A DNA stretch of 54,875 bases, taken from NCBI GenBank assembly GCA_029233965.1, contig JARGOP010000018.1, positions 1 to 54,875 on the forward strand. Direction: 5' to 3'. The notes below the pieces were generated by a model. That model was given only the letters and a program-made list of their open reading frames with translations. It was not told where the DNA came from and did no database searches. The translations under genes and the position numbers were made by a program. Position 1 is the first letter of the stretch; each line of letters opens with the position of its first letter. Shown here piece after piece: positions 8,432 through 17,272 of the stretch. Source of the DNA: Verrucomicrobiales bacterium (GTDB taxonomy: Bacteria; Verrucomicrobiota; Verrucomicrobiia; Verrucomicrobiales; DEV007).

Positions 8432-9337
8432 TTACCGTCCCCGCGCCAGCGCCACGAGGATCGCTTTCTGCGCGTGGAGACGATTCTCCGCCTCCTGGAA
8501 AATAGCATCGGCATGAGCCTCAAGGAGGGTCTCTGTGATCTCCTTGTCCCGGTAGGCCGGAAGGCAGTGCTGAACCATGGCACCGTCGTTCGCGAGCGCG
8601 AGGAGTGACTCATTCACCTGGAAAGGGGCGAGGATCTTGAGGCGGTCCGCCGCTTCCGCCTCTTTGCCCATGCTCACCCAGGTATCCGTGTAAAGGACAT
8701 CCGCGCCCTCGGCGGCCGCTTTGGGGTCGTCGGTCAGGGAAACCGGAGCCTCACCGAGCCGGGTCATGAACTCCTCATCCGGCTGGAACTCCTTCGGTGC
8801 CGCGATCACGAGATCAAAGCCGAGACGCTTCGCCGCCCAGGCCCAGGACCGGCCCATGTTGCAATCACCGTCGCCGAAAAAGACGACCTTCCTGCCGTCC
8901 CATCCCCCGAGCCGCTCGCGGATCGTCTGGAGATCCGCAATAATCTGGCAGGGATGCTCCTCGTCCGTGAGCGCATTAATCGTCGGGATCTCTCCATATT
9001 TTGCGAAGTCGACGACATCCTGCTGGTCAAAAGTCCGGATGATCGCTCCGTGAACCATTCGCCCGAGAACCCGTGCCGTATCCTTGATCGGCTCGCCCCG
9101 TCCGAGCTGGACATCATTGCCGCTCAGGAACATGGGGCGGGCGCCAAGCTCGTTCAGACCGACCTCGAAACTCACCCGGGTCCGGGTCGACGACTTCGTA
9201 AAGATCATGGCCCAGGTCTCGTCGCGGAGGGGACGACCGGGAACAATCCCGCGATCGACCTTCAGTTGAATCGCCTCCTCAACGAGGGACTCAATCTCCT
9301 CCTTCGTGAGATCTTCGATACCTAACAAATGCTTCAT
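8432..9337 (-). CDS. argF: Ornithine carbamoyltransferase
   Basis: This 301-residue enzyme makes citrulline from ornithine and carbamoyl phosphate in arginine synthesis. The carbamoyl-phosphate loop STRTR is at residues 50-54. HPCQIIADL is the second conserved segment, and HCLPAYRDKEI near the C-terminus carries the ornithine-specific Cys. FFGDGDCNMGRSW replaces the more common GD..NN motif. It is the last gene of the arg operon, 30 bp after argD. The length is normal for the family. Confidence 0.95.
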   Translation of the reverse strand: MKHLLGIEDLTKEEIESLVEEAIQLKVDRGIVPGRPLRDETWAMIFTKSSTRTRVSFEVGLNELGARPMFLSGNDVQLGRGEPIKDTARVLGRMVHGAIIRTFDQQDVVDFAKYGEIPTINALTDEEHPCQIIADLQTIRERLGGWDGRKVVFFGDGDCNMGRSWAWAAKRLGFDLVIAAPKEFQPDEEFMTRLGEAPVSLTDDPKAAAEGADVLYTDTWVSMGKEAEAADRLKILAPFQVNESLLALANDGAMVQHCLPAYRDKEITETLLEAHADAIFQEAENRLHAQKAILVALARGR

Positions 9338-9367
9338 CCTGTTTTGCCTTTCTCAAATCCCGAACTC

Positions 9368-10621
9368 TCAAAGCAGAGAGTCGAGCACGTTTTTAAAGAG
9401 GCTCAAGGCCTCGTCCACTTCTTTATCCGGCACATCCAGGCGCGGCAACCAGCGCACCACAGTCTCTCCCGCCGGCACCGTCAGCATGCCTTTCTTCATC
9501 GCCTCAGAGACGACGTAAAGGCTCGGGGTTTTTCCCGACGCCCTGAATGCTTCCTGCTCCTGCAGCGTCCCCACATTCAACACAAATCCTAACATCAATC
9601 CGGAACCCCGCAGGGATTCGATCAACGGATGGCCCCATTCCGCGACCGCTTCCTTGATCCGTTTTTCCTGCCGCTTCACATTTTCGAGGACTCCGTTTTC
9701 TTCGATCTCTTTGAGCACTGACAAAGCCACCACGGACCCGAGCGGAGTTCCTCCGAAAGTCGATCCGTGGGTTCCGGGACCGAGCGCACCGGCGCATTCA
9801 TCACTCGCCCAGAAGGACCCGATCGGAAAGCCTCCGCCAAATCCTTTCGCCCAACTCACCGCATCGGGCTCCACTTCGATCCCGGTGCCGTTGAGGAGCG
9901 TCCTCCAACCACACCAGTCACCGGTCCTACCGGAACCGCACTGCACTTCATCGAACATCAGCAGCGCGTCGTGCGCCCGGCAAAACTCCGCCGCCGCCGC
10001 CATGAACTCCGGAGTCGCCGGGTTGATCCCCCCTTCTCCCTGCAGGGGCTCGAAAAGAACCGCCGCAGTCTGATCCGTCACCGCTTCTCTCAGCGTCTCG
10101 ATGTCGTTGAAGGGAACGTGCAAAAATCCGGGGAGGAGTGGATCAAAGCCGATCTTCACCTTTTCCTGCGCGGTTGCGGCAATGCCGCCGAGGGTTCTAC
10201 CGTGAAAAGACTGCTTGCAGGTAATGATGATATTTTTTCCCGCACCGGCACCGTATTTGTCGTAGGCCCGTTTTCTCGCCAGTTTGATGAGGCCATCATT
10301 GGCCTCCGCACCACTGTTGCAGAAGAAGACCTTCCCGGGGCGCTTCAGCATCGTCTCGACGACGAACTCCGCCAGCTCCGCCTGCTCTCTGATCTGGTAG
10401 AGATTCGAAACATGAATCAACTTTTCCCCCTGCTCCCGCAGCGCTTTTGACATGACCTCAGGACAGTGACCGAGAGCGCAGACTGCAATCCCCGTGACAA
10501 AATCGAGATAGCGGTTTCCCTCTTCATCCCAGAGGTATCCCCCTTTCCCGCGGGCAAAGGAAATCGGGAACCGGCCATAGTTCCCGAGCACAAACTGCTC
10601 TGTTAACCCGGCGGTGGTCAT
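9368..10621 (-). CDS. argD: Acetylornithine aminotransferase
   Basis: This 417-residue class III PLP aminotransferase converts N-acetylglutamate semialdehyde to N-acetylornithine. FFCNSGAEANDGLIKLARK and FHGRTLGG are the class III motifs. MFDEVQCGSGRTG holds the PLP Asp, and AVSWAKGFGGGFPIGSFW holds the Schiff-base lysine. Its start codon overlaps the stop codon of argB by 4 bp (ATGA), a sign of translational coupling. The protein is slightly longer than E. coli ArgD but complete. Confidence 0.93.
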   Translation of the reverse strand: MTTAGLTEQFVLGNYGRFPISFARGKGGYLWDEEGNRYLDFVTGIAVCALGHCPEVMSKALREQGEKLIHVSNLYQIREQAELAEFVVETMLKRPGKVFFCNSGAEANDGLIKLARKRAYDKYGAGAGKNIIITCKQSFHGRTLGGIAATAQEKVKIGFDPLLPGFLHVPFNDIETLREAVTDQTAAVLFEPLQGEGGINPATPEFMAAAAEFCRAHDALLMFDEVQCGSGRTGDWCGWRTLLNGTGIEVEPDAVSWAKGFGGGFPIGSFWASDECAGALGPGTHGSTFGGTPLGSVVALSVLKEIEENGVLENVKRQEKRIKEAVAEWGHPLIESLRGSGLMLGFVLNVGTLQEQEAFRASGKTPSLYVVSEAMKKGMLTVPAGETVVRWLPRLDVPDKEVDEALSLFKNVLDSLL

Positions 10622-11505
10622 TTGACGATTTCGGTTCCGATGCCTGACTCCGTGAAAATTTCGAGGAGAAGAGAATGGGAGATGCGACCGTCGATCATGT
10701 GGACCTTGCCGACCCCGGCATTCAACGCATCGACGGAGGAGCGGACTTTGGGAATCATGCCACCGCCGATCGTGCCGTCTTCGATGAGGCCTTCGACTTC
10801 CGACACCTTGAGTGAGTGAATCAGAGTCGATTCATCCGACGGATCCTGCATCAGACCGAGGACGTCACTGAGATAGACCAACTTGGCGACCTTCAGTTCC
10901 GCGGCGAGAGCGCTCGCGGCAAGGTCTGCATTCACATTCAAACTGAGCTTCGTCCCCTGCTCAGAGGCGACCGGTGAAATCACGGGAACCACCTCGCTCG
11001 AAAGAGCCGCACGCACTGTCGAAAGATCGAAGCCAACGACCTTTCCCACGCGACCCAGCTCCACCTCGCGTTTTTCCTCCTGCGACCAGCCCTTGAGGCG
11101 TTCCCCGATAAAAATCGAATTGCCGGCCACTCCCAGTGCCCGACCACCATAACTCTCGATCCCCTTGACGAGTCCGGGATTGATCTCCCGGCTCAAGGTC
11201 TGCTCGACGATCCCCATCGCTTCGTCCGTGGTCATGCGAAGACCACCCACAAAAGTAGCCTCGAGACCTGCCTTCGCCATCGCCGCTGAAATGGCTTTCC
11301 CGCCGCCATGGACCACGACAGGATTGATGCCCGCCACTTCCATGAAGACAATATCCCGGAGAAGACGGCGAACCAGATCAGGATCATCCATCGCACTTCC
11401 GCCGACTTTGATCAGAAAAGTCTCCCCGCGAAATTGCTGCAGGTAGGGCAGTGCCTCGACCAGCACGGCGGCCTTTTCTATCTGCTGCTGAAAGGTGGAC
11501 TCCAT
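10618..11505 (-). CDS. argB: Acetylglutamate kinase
   Basis: This 295-residue amino-acid kinase phosphorylates N-acetylglutamate. LIKVGGSAM near residue 31 supplies the catalytic Lys33, VVHGGGKAIS near residue 64 is the acetylglutamate-binding glycine loop, and VNADLAASALAAEL is the second nucleotide region. The start is placed at the ATG at 11505; the upstream in-frame extension to 11730 lies over the argJ 3' end and is not protein-like. The N-terminal helix (residues 1-22) resembles that of arginine-inhibited hexameric kinases, so feedback inhibition by arginine is likely (family knowledge). It is coupled to argD by a 4 bp overlap. Confidence 0.93.
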   Translation of the reverse strand: MESTFQQQIEKAAVLVEALPYLQQFRGETFLIKVGGSAMDDPDLVRRLLRDIVFMEVAGINPVVVHGGGKAISAAMAKAGLEATFVGGLRMTTDEAMGIVEQTLSREINPGLVKGIESYGGRALGVAGNSIFIGERLKGWSQEEKREVELGRVGKVVGFDLSTVRAALSSEVVPVISPVASEQGTKLSLNVNADLAASALAAELKVAKLVYLSDVLGLMQDPSDESTLIHSLKVSEVEGLIEDGTIGGGMIPKVRSSVDALNAGVGKVHMIDGRISHSLLLEIFTESGIGTEIVK

Positions 11506-11587
11506 CGGAAAAGTGAAGCGCCAAACATCGACGAATTCCCTTGCCCCGCAAGGAAAGATTCCGCGGCATGATGGGCCCGCCACGAAT

Positions 11588-12820
11588 CTACTTCGTGCGA
11601 TTGAGCGCGTATTCCTCCCGATTGAAGAGGACGTATTCGGGAGAAAGATCGGACGTGTAGAGGTTAAACTCCCCTTTGCCGAGATGCAGATCGATCCCGA
11701 CCGTGAACTGTTCACCGGCCACCGCCGCACTGAGTTTGTCGATGTGAGTGTTCGCCGCGACCCCGTTCTGGGCTGCGAGGACCCCGTTGAGATAAATATC
11801 CACCATCTCCTCTTTCACCCGCGCACCGGAGTAGCCGACCGCGTGAATGATGCGCCCCCAGTTCGGATCGTTTCCGTTCCAGGAACACTTCACGAGCTTC
11901 GAATTCCCGACCGCCCGGGCAACCCGCTCGGCGTCGAGATGGGAAGCGGCACCACGGACTTTGACCTCGACGAGTTTCGTGACCCGCTCACCGTCCGAGA
12001 CGATCTTCTTCGCGAGAAGCAACATCACCTCGGTAAGCGCTTCGCGGAATTCGGCGCTTCCTTCGCCCCCCCGCGTGATCGTTTTATTTTCGGCCGCTCC
12101 ATTGGCCATGACCACGACGGTGTCATTGGTGCTCATGTCGCCATCGACAGAGATCCGGTTGAAAGACTGATCGACCGCCTCCTTCGTCGCGAGAGTAATC
12201 TCGGCCTTCGTCACCGCCGCATCCGTCGTCACGAAACACAACATCGTCGCCATGTGGGGGTTGATCATTCCCGCCCCTTTCGCGATCGCCCCGATCCGAA
12301 CGCGAACCCCACCGATGTCGACCGAGACAGAAACGCTTTTCGGTTTCGTATCGCTCGTCATGATCGCGCGCGCCGCGAGGTCACTGTCGTTCCCAAGAGA
12401 CTCCACCAACGCGGGAAATTTGGGTTCCATTCGCTCGATCGGCAAACGGACTCCGATGATGCCGGTGGAACACACCTGAATTTCACGCTGCTTCAACCCC
12501 AGCGCCTTGCTCGTGAGGCTCGCCATCGCTCTTGCTTTCAACATCCCGTCGTGCCCCGTGCAGGCATTGGCATTCCCGCTGTTCACGATGATTGCCCGCG
12601 GATCCGCTGACTTGAGGTAGCTGGAGGAAAGACGAACCGGCGCGGCACAGACTTCGTTCTGAGTGTAAACGGCGGACCCGACGGTGGGATGTTCCGAATA
12701 AATCAGGGCGAGGTCGAGTCGTTCCACGGCCGGGTTTTTAATGCCGCAACTCACTGCGGAGACTTTGAATCCCTTTGGCGCGCAGAGCCCGCCCTTTACC
12801 AGTTTTACTTTTTTTCCCAT
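11588..12820 (-). CDS. argJ: Bifunctional ornithine acetyltransferase / N-acetylglutamate synthase
   Basis: This protein of about 410 residues recycles the acetyl group from acetylornithine to glutamate. KGAGMINPHMATML contains the Thr (in MATML) at which the precursor cleaves itself into alpha and beta chains and which becomes the nucleophile. VNSGNANACTG near residue 90 is the other conserved loop. The start is either GTG at 12823 or ATG at 12820; the ATG is preferred. ArgJ in the operon means the cyclic pathway is used, so no argE is needed. It lies between argC (about 22 bp upstream) and argB (82 bp downstream). Confidence 0.95.
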   Translation of the reverse strand: MGKKVKLVKGGLCAPKGFKVSAVSCGIKNPAVERLDLALIYSEHPTVGSAVYTQNEVCAAPVRLSSSYLKSADPRAIIVNSGNANACTGHDGMLKARAMASLTSKALGLKQREIQVCSTGIIGVRLPIERMEPKFPALVESLGNDSDLAARAIMTSDTKPKSVSVSVDIGGVRVRIGAIAKGAGMINPHMATMLCFVTTDAAVTKAEITLATKEAVDQSFNRISVDGDMSTNDTVVVMANGAAENKTITRGGEGSAEFREALTEVMLLLAKKIVSDGERVTKLVEVKVRGAASHLDAERVARAVGNSKLVKCSWNGNDPNWGRIIHAVGYSGARVKEEMVDIYLNGVLAAQNGVAANTHIDKLSAAVAGEQFTVGIDLHLGKGEFNLYTSDLSPEYVLFNREEYALNRTK

Positions 12821-12844
12821 CACTAAACAAAGGCGTCCTCCCGG

Positions 12845-13903
12845 CTAAAAATTCATGAGTCCGGTAGTCTCCGGCCATCCACTCATCAGATTCAGACTCT
12901 GGATGGACTGGCTCGCAGCTCCCTTTCCGAGGTTGTCCTCGGCGCTCGACAAAATGAGACGACCGGTTCGATCATCAATGACCCAACCGATATCGACGAA
13001 ATTGGTGCGAACCACATTCTTCGTATCCGCAAAGGAACCTTCGCCGAGGATTCTCACGAAAGGCCGCTCCGCATACTTCTGCACGAGGGCTTCGTGAACC
13101 GCCCCGGAAAGTCCGGCGAGATCCCCGGAGGCTTCACAAAAAATGGTCGACGCAATCCCCGCCGTGATTGGCATAAGATGAGGCACGAAGCTGATCCTCA
13201 CGGTATCACCGGCGGCAACCGAAAGCTCCTGCTCGATCTCGCTGAGATGACGATGCTTCGGCGCGCCATAGGCCCGGATACTCTCATTCACTTCCGCAAA
13301 CAAAAGCGAGGTGTCGGCTTTTTTCCCTGCTCCACTGACCCCTGAAAGGCTGGAAACCGCGATGCTGCCCGCCTCAATAAGACCGGCCTCGAGCAAGGGG
13401 ACAAGGGGAAGCAGAATGCTGGTGGGGTAACATCCGGGCGAAGCGACGAGATCAGCTGACACGATTTCCTCCGCGTAAAATTCCGGCAGTCCGTAGACCG
13501 CCCTGTCCAGGAGTTCCGGCGCGGGATGCACCCCTCCGTAGAATTCCTCGAATACCGCCGGATCCCGGAGGCGAAAATCCGCGCTCAGGTCGATCACTTT
13601 GAGCCCTTTCGAAAGCAATGGCGCCGCATACTCGGACGCCAGCCCATGCGGCAGCGCGAGGAAGGCAATCGTCGCCCCGGTCGCAGCGATGGCGTCGACA
13701 TCGGGAGCCATGAAAGAGAGTCCTGCAAAAGTCTCTGCTCCACGAAGTCTCGGATACTGCTCCGTGAGCAACTTTCCCGCTTCCTGACGCGAGGTCACGG
13801 AGACGACATCCACGCGCGGATGCATCGCCAGAAGTCTCAATAGCTCCTGGCCGGTGTAGCCACTGGCACCCACTACGGCAACCTTGATTCTCTCGTCATT
13901 CAT
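12845..13903 (-). CDS. argC: N-acetyl-gamma-glutamyl-phosphate reductase
   Basis: This NADPH-dependent enzyme of about 352 residues reduces acetylglutamyl phosphate to the semialdehyde. VAVVGASGYTGQELLRLL at the N-terminus is the Rossmann loop, ASPGCYPTSILLPL contains the catalytic Cys, and FVPHLMPITAGI contains the catalytic His region. The start is the ATG at 13903 (MNDERIKVAV); an ATG 15 bp upstream is possible. It is the first gene of the argC-J-B-D-F operon, so the operon promoter should lie in 13904-14317. Confidence 0.95.
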   Translation of the reverse strand: MNDERIKVAVVGASGYTGQELLRLLAMHPRVDVVSVTSRQEAGKLLTEQYPRLRGAETFAGLSFMAPDVDAIAATGATIAFLALPHGLASEYAAPLLSKGLKVIDLSADFRLRDPAVFEEFYGGVHPAPELLDRAVYGLPEFYAEEIVSADLVASPGCYPTSILLPLVPLLEAGLIEAGSIAVSSLSGVSGAGKKADTSLLFAEVNESIRAYGAPKHRHLSEIEQELSVAAGDTVRISFVPHLMPITAGIASTIFCEASGDLAGLSGAVHEALVQKYAERPFVRILGEGSFADTKNVVRTNFVDIGWVIDDRTGRLILSSAEDNLGKGAASQSIQSLNLMSGWPETTGLMNF

Positions 13904-14317
13904 GCGGGTGAGCAGCATGGCACAAAATCCGAATGAGTCTAAGAAAGTTGGACCGAAATATGAAATGTCTGGTCACCGTGGAGGGTCGAGTTCCACCTCG
14001 ACCGCAGAGCACAGGCATCGCTCTGTCAGGACCAACGCGGGCAAGATGGAACCTGCCCCTCCGCCGTAGGACAAACTCTGGAGGTCTAAAGAGAAGCTGC
14101 TAAATACCGTGCCGTCTTTGCCTGTTCCCCTACCCGACTTCGAAGTTTTTTCAACGGGCTCCCGGTAGAAACGGGCTCCCGGTAGAATGAACCAATGCCC
14201 GGGTTTCATTACTGTCCGATCAATGTCGACTCAATTTCCGGGGTCAGGAAAGAATGTGCCGGGACCCTAAAAATGCTTTCGGTTGACTCCTATTTACCTT
14301 CTAAATACTGGACGGCC
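13904..14317. other. Intergenic region upstream of the arg operon
   Basis: This 414 bp region has no supportable gene. It lies between the argC start and the stop of the secreted coiled-coil gene, both minus strand. It holds a small hairpin (GGTCGAG at 13984-13990 against CTCGACC at 13997-14003) about 80 bp upstream of argC, and an exact 17 bp tandem duplication at 14153-14186. No convincing ARG box was seen. The argC promoter must lie here, but I cannot place it. Confidence 0.6.
14153..14186. repeat. Two exact tandem copies of a 17 bp unit
   Basis: The unit AACGGGCTCCCGGTAGA occurs at 14153-14169 and again, head to tail, at 14170-14186. The two copies are identical. There is no third copy, so this is a simple tandem duplication and not an array. 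Confidence 0.85.
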
Positions 14318-15277
14318 CTACAGACCCTGCCGAAGTCTCACGTTGGAGAACACCACCTCACCTTTCGAGTAGTAGTCTCCTGCGGAGAGCGAGAGCCGCT
14401 TGACCGGTTGAGTGGGCTCGACGTGCTTCTCGACCAGCGTTTCGTCGATATAGAGCTCGATGTGCCTGGGGCCGTAGCTGATCCTGACCCGGTGGGTCTT
14501 GAGGTGGTCCCAGCTATAGAAGTTCTTGTCGAGGTTGGTCTTCTGTTTCGGAAAGAGAACGAACTTTTTCGGATCGATGTTGGAGACGGTGTATTCACCG
14601 AGGTAAATCCGCGGCCGGACCCCCGACTTGACCCGGATGTCTACGGTAAGCGTGAACGACTCCGGGAGCTCAGGCCCCTGGTAAAGAAGCTCACTGTCCC
14701 CCTCGCCAACTACCTTGGAGCCGTCAAATTTCCAATCTCCTTTCACCTCAATCCAATCATCCGAGTTCGCGAAAAGGTCAATCTCCCTGCCTGAGCTGCG
14801 CGCCGCGAGCAGCTCGTCGTGGAACTCCTTGAGGAGGCGGGCTTTTTCGAAATCCTGCTGCTTCAGTTCGATTTGCATCGCCTCCCCGGACCGGCGGATG
14901 TATTGCTCGTCCAGGGTCTTCAACGCTTCCCGGATTCGCTCGTAGGAGCGGTTCTTAACGGCTCGCAAATTGCCGCTGCTCCGCTCCTGCGAGTCGTCGA
15001 ACTTCCCAATATGGATCAAGGGTTCACCAGACTCGATCTGTCCGAGGATCTGCTGCACCACCTTGATCTCATCATCGATTGCGATGGCTTCCTCGACCGC
15101 TCCGGCCGAGGCGGCAGTCTGCCTCAGGTGTTCAAGTTCGGAGAAATAGTCCGAGTAGACCTTCGTGAGGCCCGCCGACTTCGTATTGAGGTATTGTTCC
15201 CTAAGGGTTTCTGCTCCGAGTGGCTGCGAAAGCAAGATCACCGTGACAACAACTGCGGCGGTAAGCCGGAGTTCCAT
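14318..15277 (-). CDS. Secreted protein with helical N-domain and beta-sandwich C-domain
   Basis: I do not recognise a named family for this 319-residue protein. It begins with a clear signal peptide (residues 1-22, ending around GAETL). Residues 25-175 are strongly helical with long charged coiled-coil-like stretches (LEHLRQTAASAGAVEEAIAI, IELKQQDFEKARLLKEFHDE). Residues about 185-319 look like a LamG/DUF1080-type beta sandwich (WIEVKGDWKFDGSKVVGEGD and later ELYIDETLVEKHV). Such sandwich domains bind or hydrolyse carbohydrate in PVC bacteria. The ATG at 15277 is chosen because it directly precedes the signal peptide. It appears to be transcribed alone and is likely periplasmic or extracellular. 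Confidence 0.7.
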   Translation of the reverse strand: MELRLTAAVVVTVILLSQPLGAETLREQYLNTKSAGLTKVYSDYFSELEHLRQTAASAGAVEEAIAIDDEIKVVQQILGQIESGEPLIHIGKFDDSQERSSGNLRAVKNRSYERIREALKTLDEQYIRRSGEAMQIELKQQDFEKARLLKEFHDELLAARSSGREIDLFANSDDWIEVKGDWKFDGSKVVGEGDSELLYQGPELPESFTLTVDIRVKSGVRPRIYLGEYTVSNIDPKKFVLFPKQKTNLDKNFYSWDHLKTHRVRISYGPRHIELYIDETLVEKHVEPTQPVKRLSLSAGDYYSKGEVVFSNVRLRQGL

Positions 15278-15815
15278 CCGGAGAAGTCGGATTCCGGAGA
15301 TCCAATCAGGAACCAGGGATCGACTATTTCCAGGGATTCGCTTTTTCAACCCTGTCGATCCAACACCGCGCATCGACCTGGATTGGAGGGGAAGGAAGGG
15401 GTGAACGAGCTTCATTCCGGAGAATCTGAACGTAATTCTTCTCTGGGGTCAAGCATTTGCCGAACTCTCCTGCCATACGGATCAGCCCGACATTTCTTGA
15501 ATTTTTCCTGTCCCGGATTCGCCTCGGCAAGTCCCGTTCCAACTCCAGATTCAGCTTCTCAGAGATCTATCCCTGTGTCACGGCTGTTTTTTGAGTTCGC
15601 CACGCCACAGCGGCCCGAAACATAACGGGAACACTTTTCTCCCGGGACGCGGGATTTGCGCTTCGCCGCGATGAGATAAGTCTGTCATTTCCTCCATGGA
15701 AATGACAGACTTCGCTTTCTTGTCGATTCAGAGGACATCAGCTTTTCCGGAACGGCTTTTTACACATCGTGTCGAATCCTGTCACAAATTGCCGCAGGAG
15801 AAATCAACAGTAAGC
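15278..15815. other. Divergent intergenic region with a strong hairpin
   Basis: This 538 bp gap separates two divergent genes and has no supportable CDS. An in-frame ATG at 15696 would extend the vWA gene, but it falls inside a perfect hairpin and its product is not protein-like. The region must hold promoters for both directions. Apart from the hairpin at 15678-15712, nothing in it was recognised. Confidence 0.6.
15678..15712. promoter_or_regulatory. Perfect 15 bp inverted repeat in the leader of the vWA gene
   Basis: AAGTCTGTCATTTCC at 15678-15692 is the exact reverse complement of 15698-15712, with a 5-nt loop (TCCAT). It sits 103 bp upstream of the vWA gene start. No T-run follows on the plus strand, so it is not a standard terminator. 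It could be an operator for a dimeric regulator or an RNA leader stem. Confidence 0.55.
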
Positions 15816-17210
15816 ATGTCTGAAACCGTCATCGAATCCGAAGCTCCGTTGCGTGAGCACTGGTTGGGCAGGCGTAGTGCGGTTCAGTCACTTCTCGCCG
15901 ACGGAAACCCGCAGGGAGCGGCTGAGACCCTCGCTGACGTGACCGAGCTGCCGGCGGATCCGGAAGTTCGAATCATCGCAGCAGAAGCCTATGGCCTCCT
16001 CAACCCCTCGGCGGGGCTGGAAATCCTTGATGCCGTTCTCCTTGAGATCCCCGGCAACGAAGCGGCCCTCTCCGCGAAGGCGGCGATTGAAGAGACCATC
16101 AGGAGCGCCAGTGCCTCTGACCGGTCCAGGTGGGTTCGCATCCTCACCCCCGGCGAGCGCCTGCGACGGAAGATAGAGGTTCAGAATCGAATCCTCGCGC
16201 TCGCCCTCGGAATCGGGGGCACCGTTGGCATTGCCAGTCTCATGCTCCTCGTCGCGACTCCCTCCCCCGCTCCGGAACCACCGAGAATCATGGCGGTCGC
16301 TCCTCCTGTCGACCCGAGAAATGATATCGACGATGAGAAGCTGCAGAAATTCGAAAAAATCCCTGTGACCTCAGCGCCCCGTGCCGGGGAAATGTCGAAT
16401 CAGATGATCACGGCGGCGGCGGCTTCGTCTCTCGCTGTGGTCTCGATCGAGGGTATCGGAAGCGGAGTCGGCATGGCTGACTTCGGGAACAGTTTCGGAT
16501 CCAGCATGGACTTCGGGGTCCAAGGGGGCGCGTCGGCGATGTTCTTCGGAAGCAAGTCCGAGGGACAGCGTTTCCTTTTCGTCCTCGATGCCTCCCGCTC
16601 CATGCGCCCCAACCAGGTCAAACTCCGTAATGAAGAACTACAGCGCGCCCTCAACGGGATTCGAGGCGCACAATACCAGGTTCTCTTGTTTGCAGGCGGA
16701 GCTTTCTTTGCCGAGGAGGGTTGGGGGATTGATCCGGCAAACAGTGGCGGCAGCCACGGACCGACTCACTTCGTGAGCCCGCACGGGAAATACAAATTCT
16801 CATCGAAGAGCATTCACGACTTCAATCTTGCGGGACCGGACTCTGATTTCACCCCGGCCTCATGGAAAAGAGCGAACTCATTGAACATTCGCAAATCAAT
16901 CGAGTTCGTGAAAAAATCCAAGCTGTTTACCGGGACCGATTGGGACATGGCGCTTGAACTTGCTCACATGATGAAACCGCCGCCCGATGTCATCTTCTTC
17001 ATGTCTGACGGACTCGACAGCGAACTCAGTGTTTCCGACATCCTTCGCAACTCCCGTCGCAACGGGAACCCGAAAATCAACGTCGTCGCGATGCAGACCG
17101 ATCAGGGCGCGGAAGGATTTTCGGAAATTGCGAAAGGATCGAAAGGTAGCTACACGATCGTGAATCTGGATGGGGAAGTGCTGGACGGGTTTGAGTCACC
17201 CAAGCTCTGA
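15816..17210 (+). CDS. Membrane-anchored vWA domain protein
   Basis: This 464-residue protein has three parts. Residues 1-115 are cytoplasmic and helical, TPR-like (repeats around LLADGNPQGAAETLADV). One transmembrane helix lies at about 126-147. A Gly/Ser-rich linker follows, and then a von Willebrand A domain from about residue 250. The metal-site DxSxS is intact as Asp258, Ser260 and Ser262 (VLDASRSM), with GTDWDMALE and FMSDGLDSE as the later metal-site elements. The topology places the vWA domain in the periplasm. The start is ATG 15816, with AGGAG at 15796-15800 upstream. Partner and function are unknown; no MoxR ATPase is nearby. Confidence 0.8.
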   Translation: MSETVIESEAPLREHWLGRRSAVQSLLADGNPQGAAETLADVTELPADPEVRIIAAEAYGLLNPSAGLEILDAVLLEIPGNEAALSAKAAIEETIRSASASDRSRWVRILTPGERLRRKIEVQNRILALALGIGGTVGIASLMLLVATPSPAPEPPRIMAVAPPVDPRNDIDDEKLQKFEKIPVTSAPRAGEMSNQMITAAAASSLAVVSIEGIGSGVGMADFGNSFGSSMDFGVQGGASAMFFGSKSEGQRFLFVLDASRSMRPNQVKLRNEELQRALNGIRGAQYQVLLFAGGAFFAEEGWGIDPANSGGSHGPTHFVSPHGKYKFSSKSIHDFNLAGPDSDFTPASWKRANSLNIRKSIEFVKKSKLFTGTDWDMALELAHMMKPPPDVIFFMSDGLDSELSVSDILRNSRRNGNPKINVVAMQTDQGAEGFSEIAKGSKGSYTIVNLDGEVLDGFESPKL

Positions 17211-17272
17211 ACTCAGGACCAGCGCAATGACGCGGTAGACGAAACCGCCCCGCTTCGCCTAGCCTCAGGACC

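Noticed and set aside
11495-12610. 371-codon plus-strand frame opposite argJ
   Set aside because: Antisense to argJ, whose cleavage motif is intact; the product is Arg/His-rich as antisense frames usually are.
13904-14317. ArgR operator upstream of argC
   Set aside because: No sequence close to the 18 bp ARG box palindrome was found; the GGTCGAG hairpin does not resemble it.
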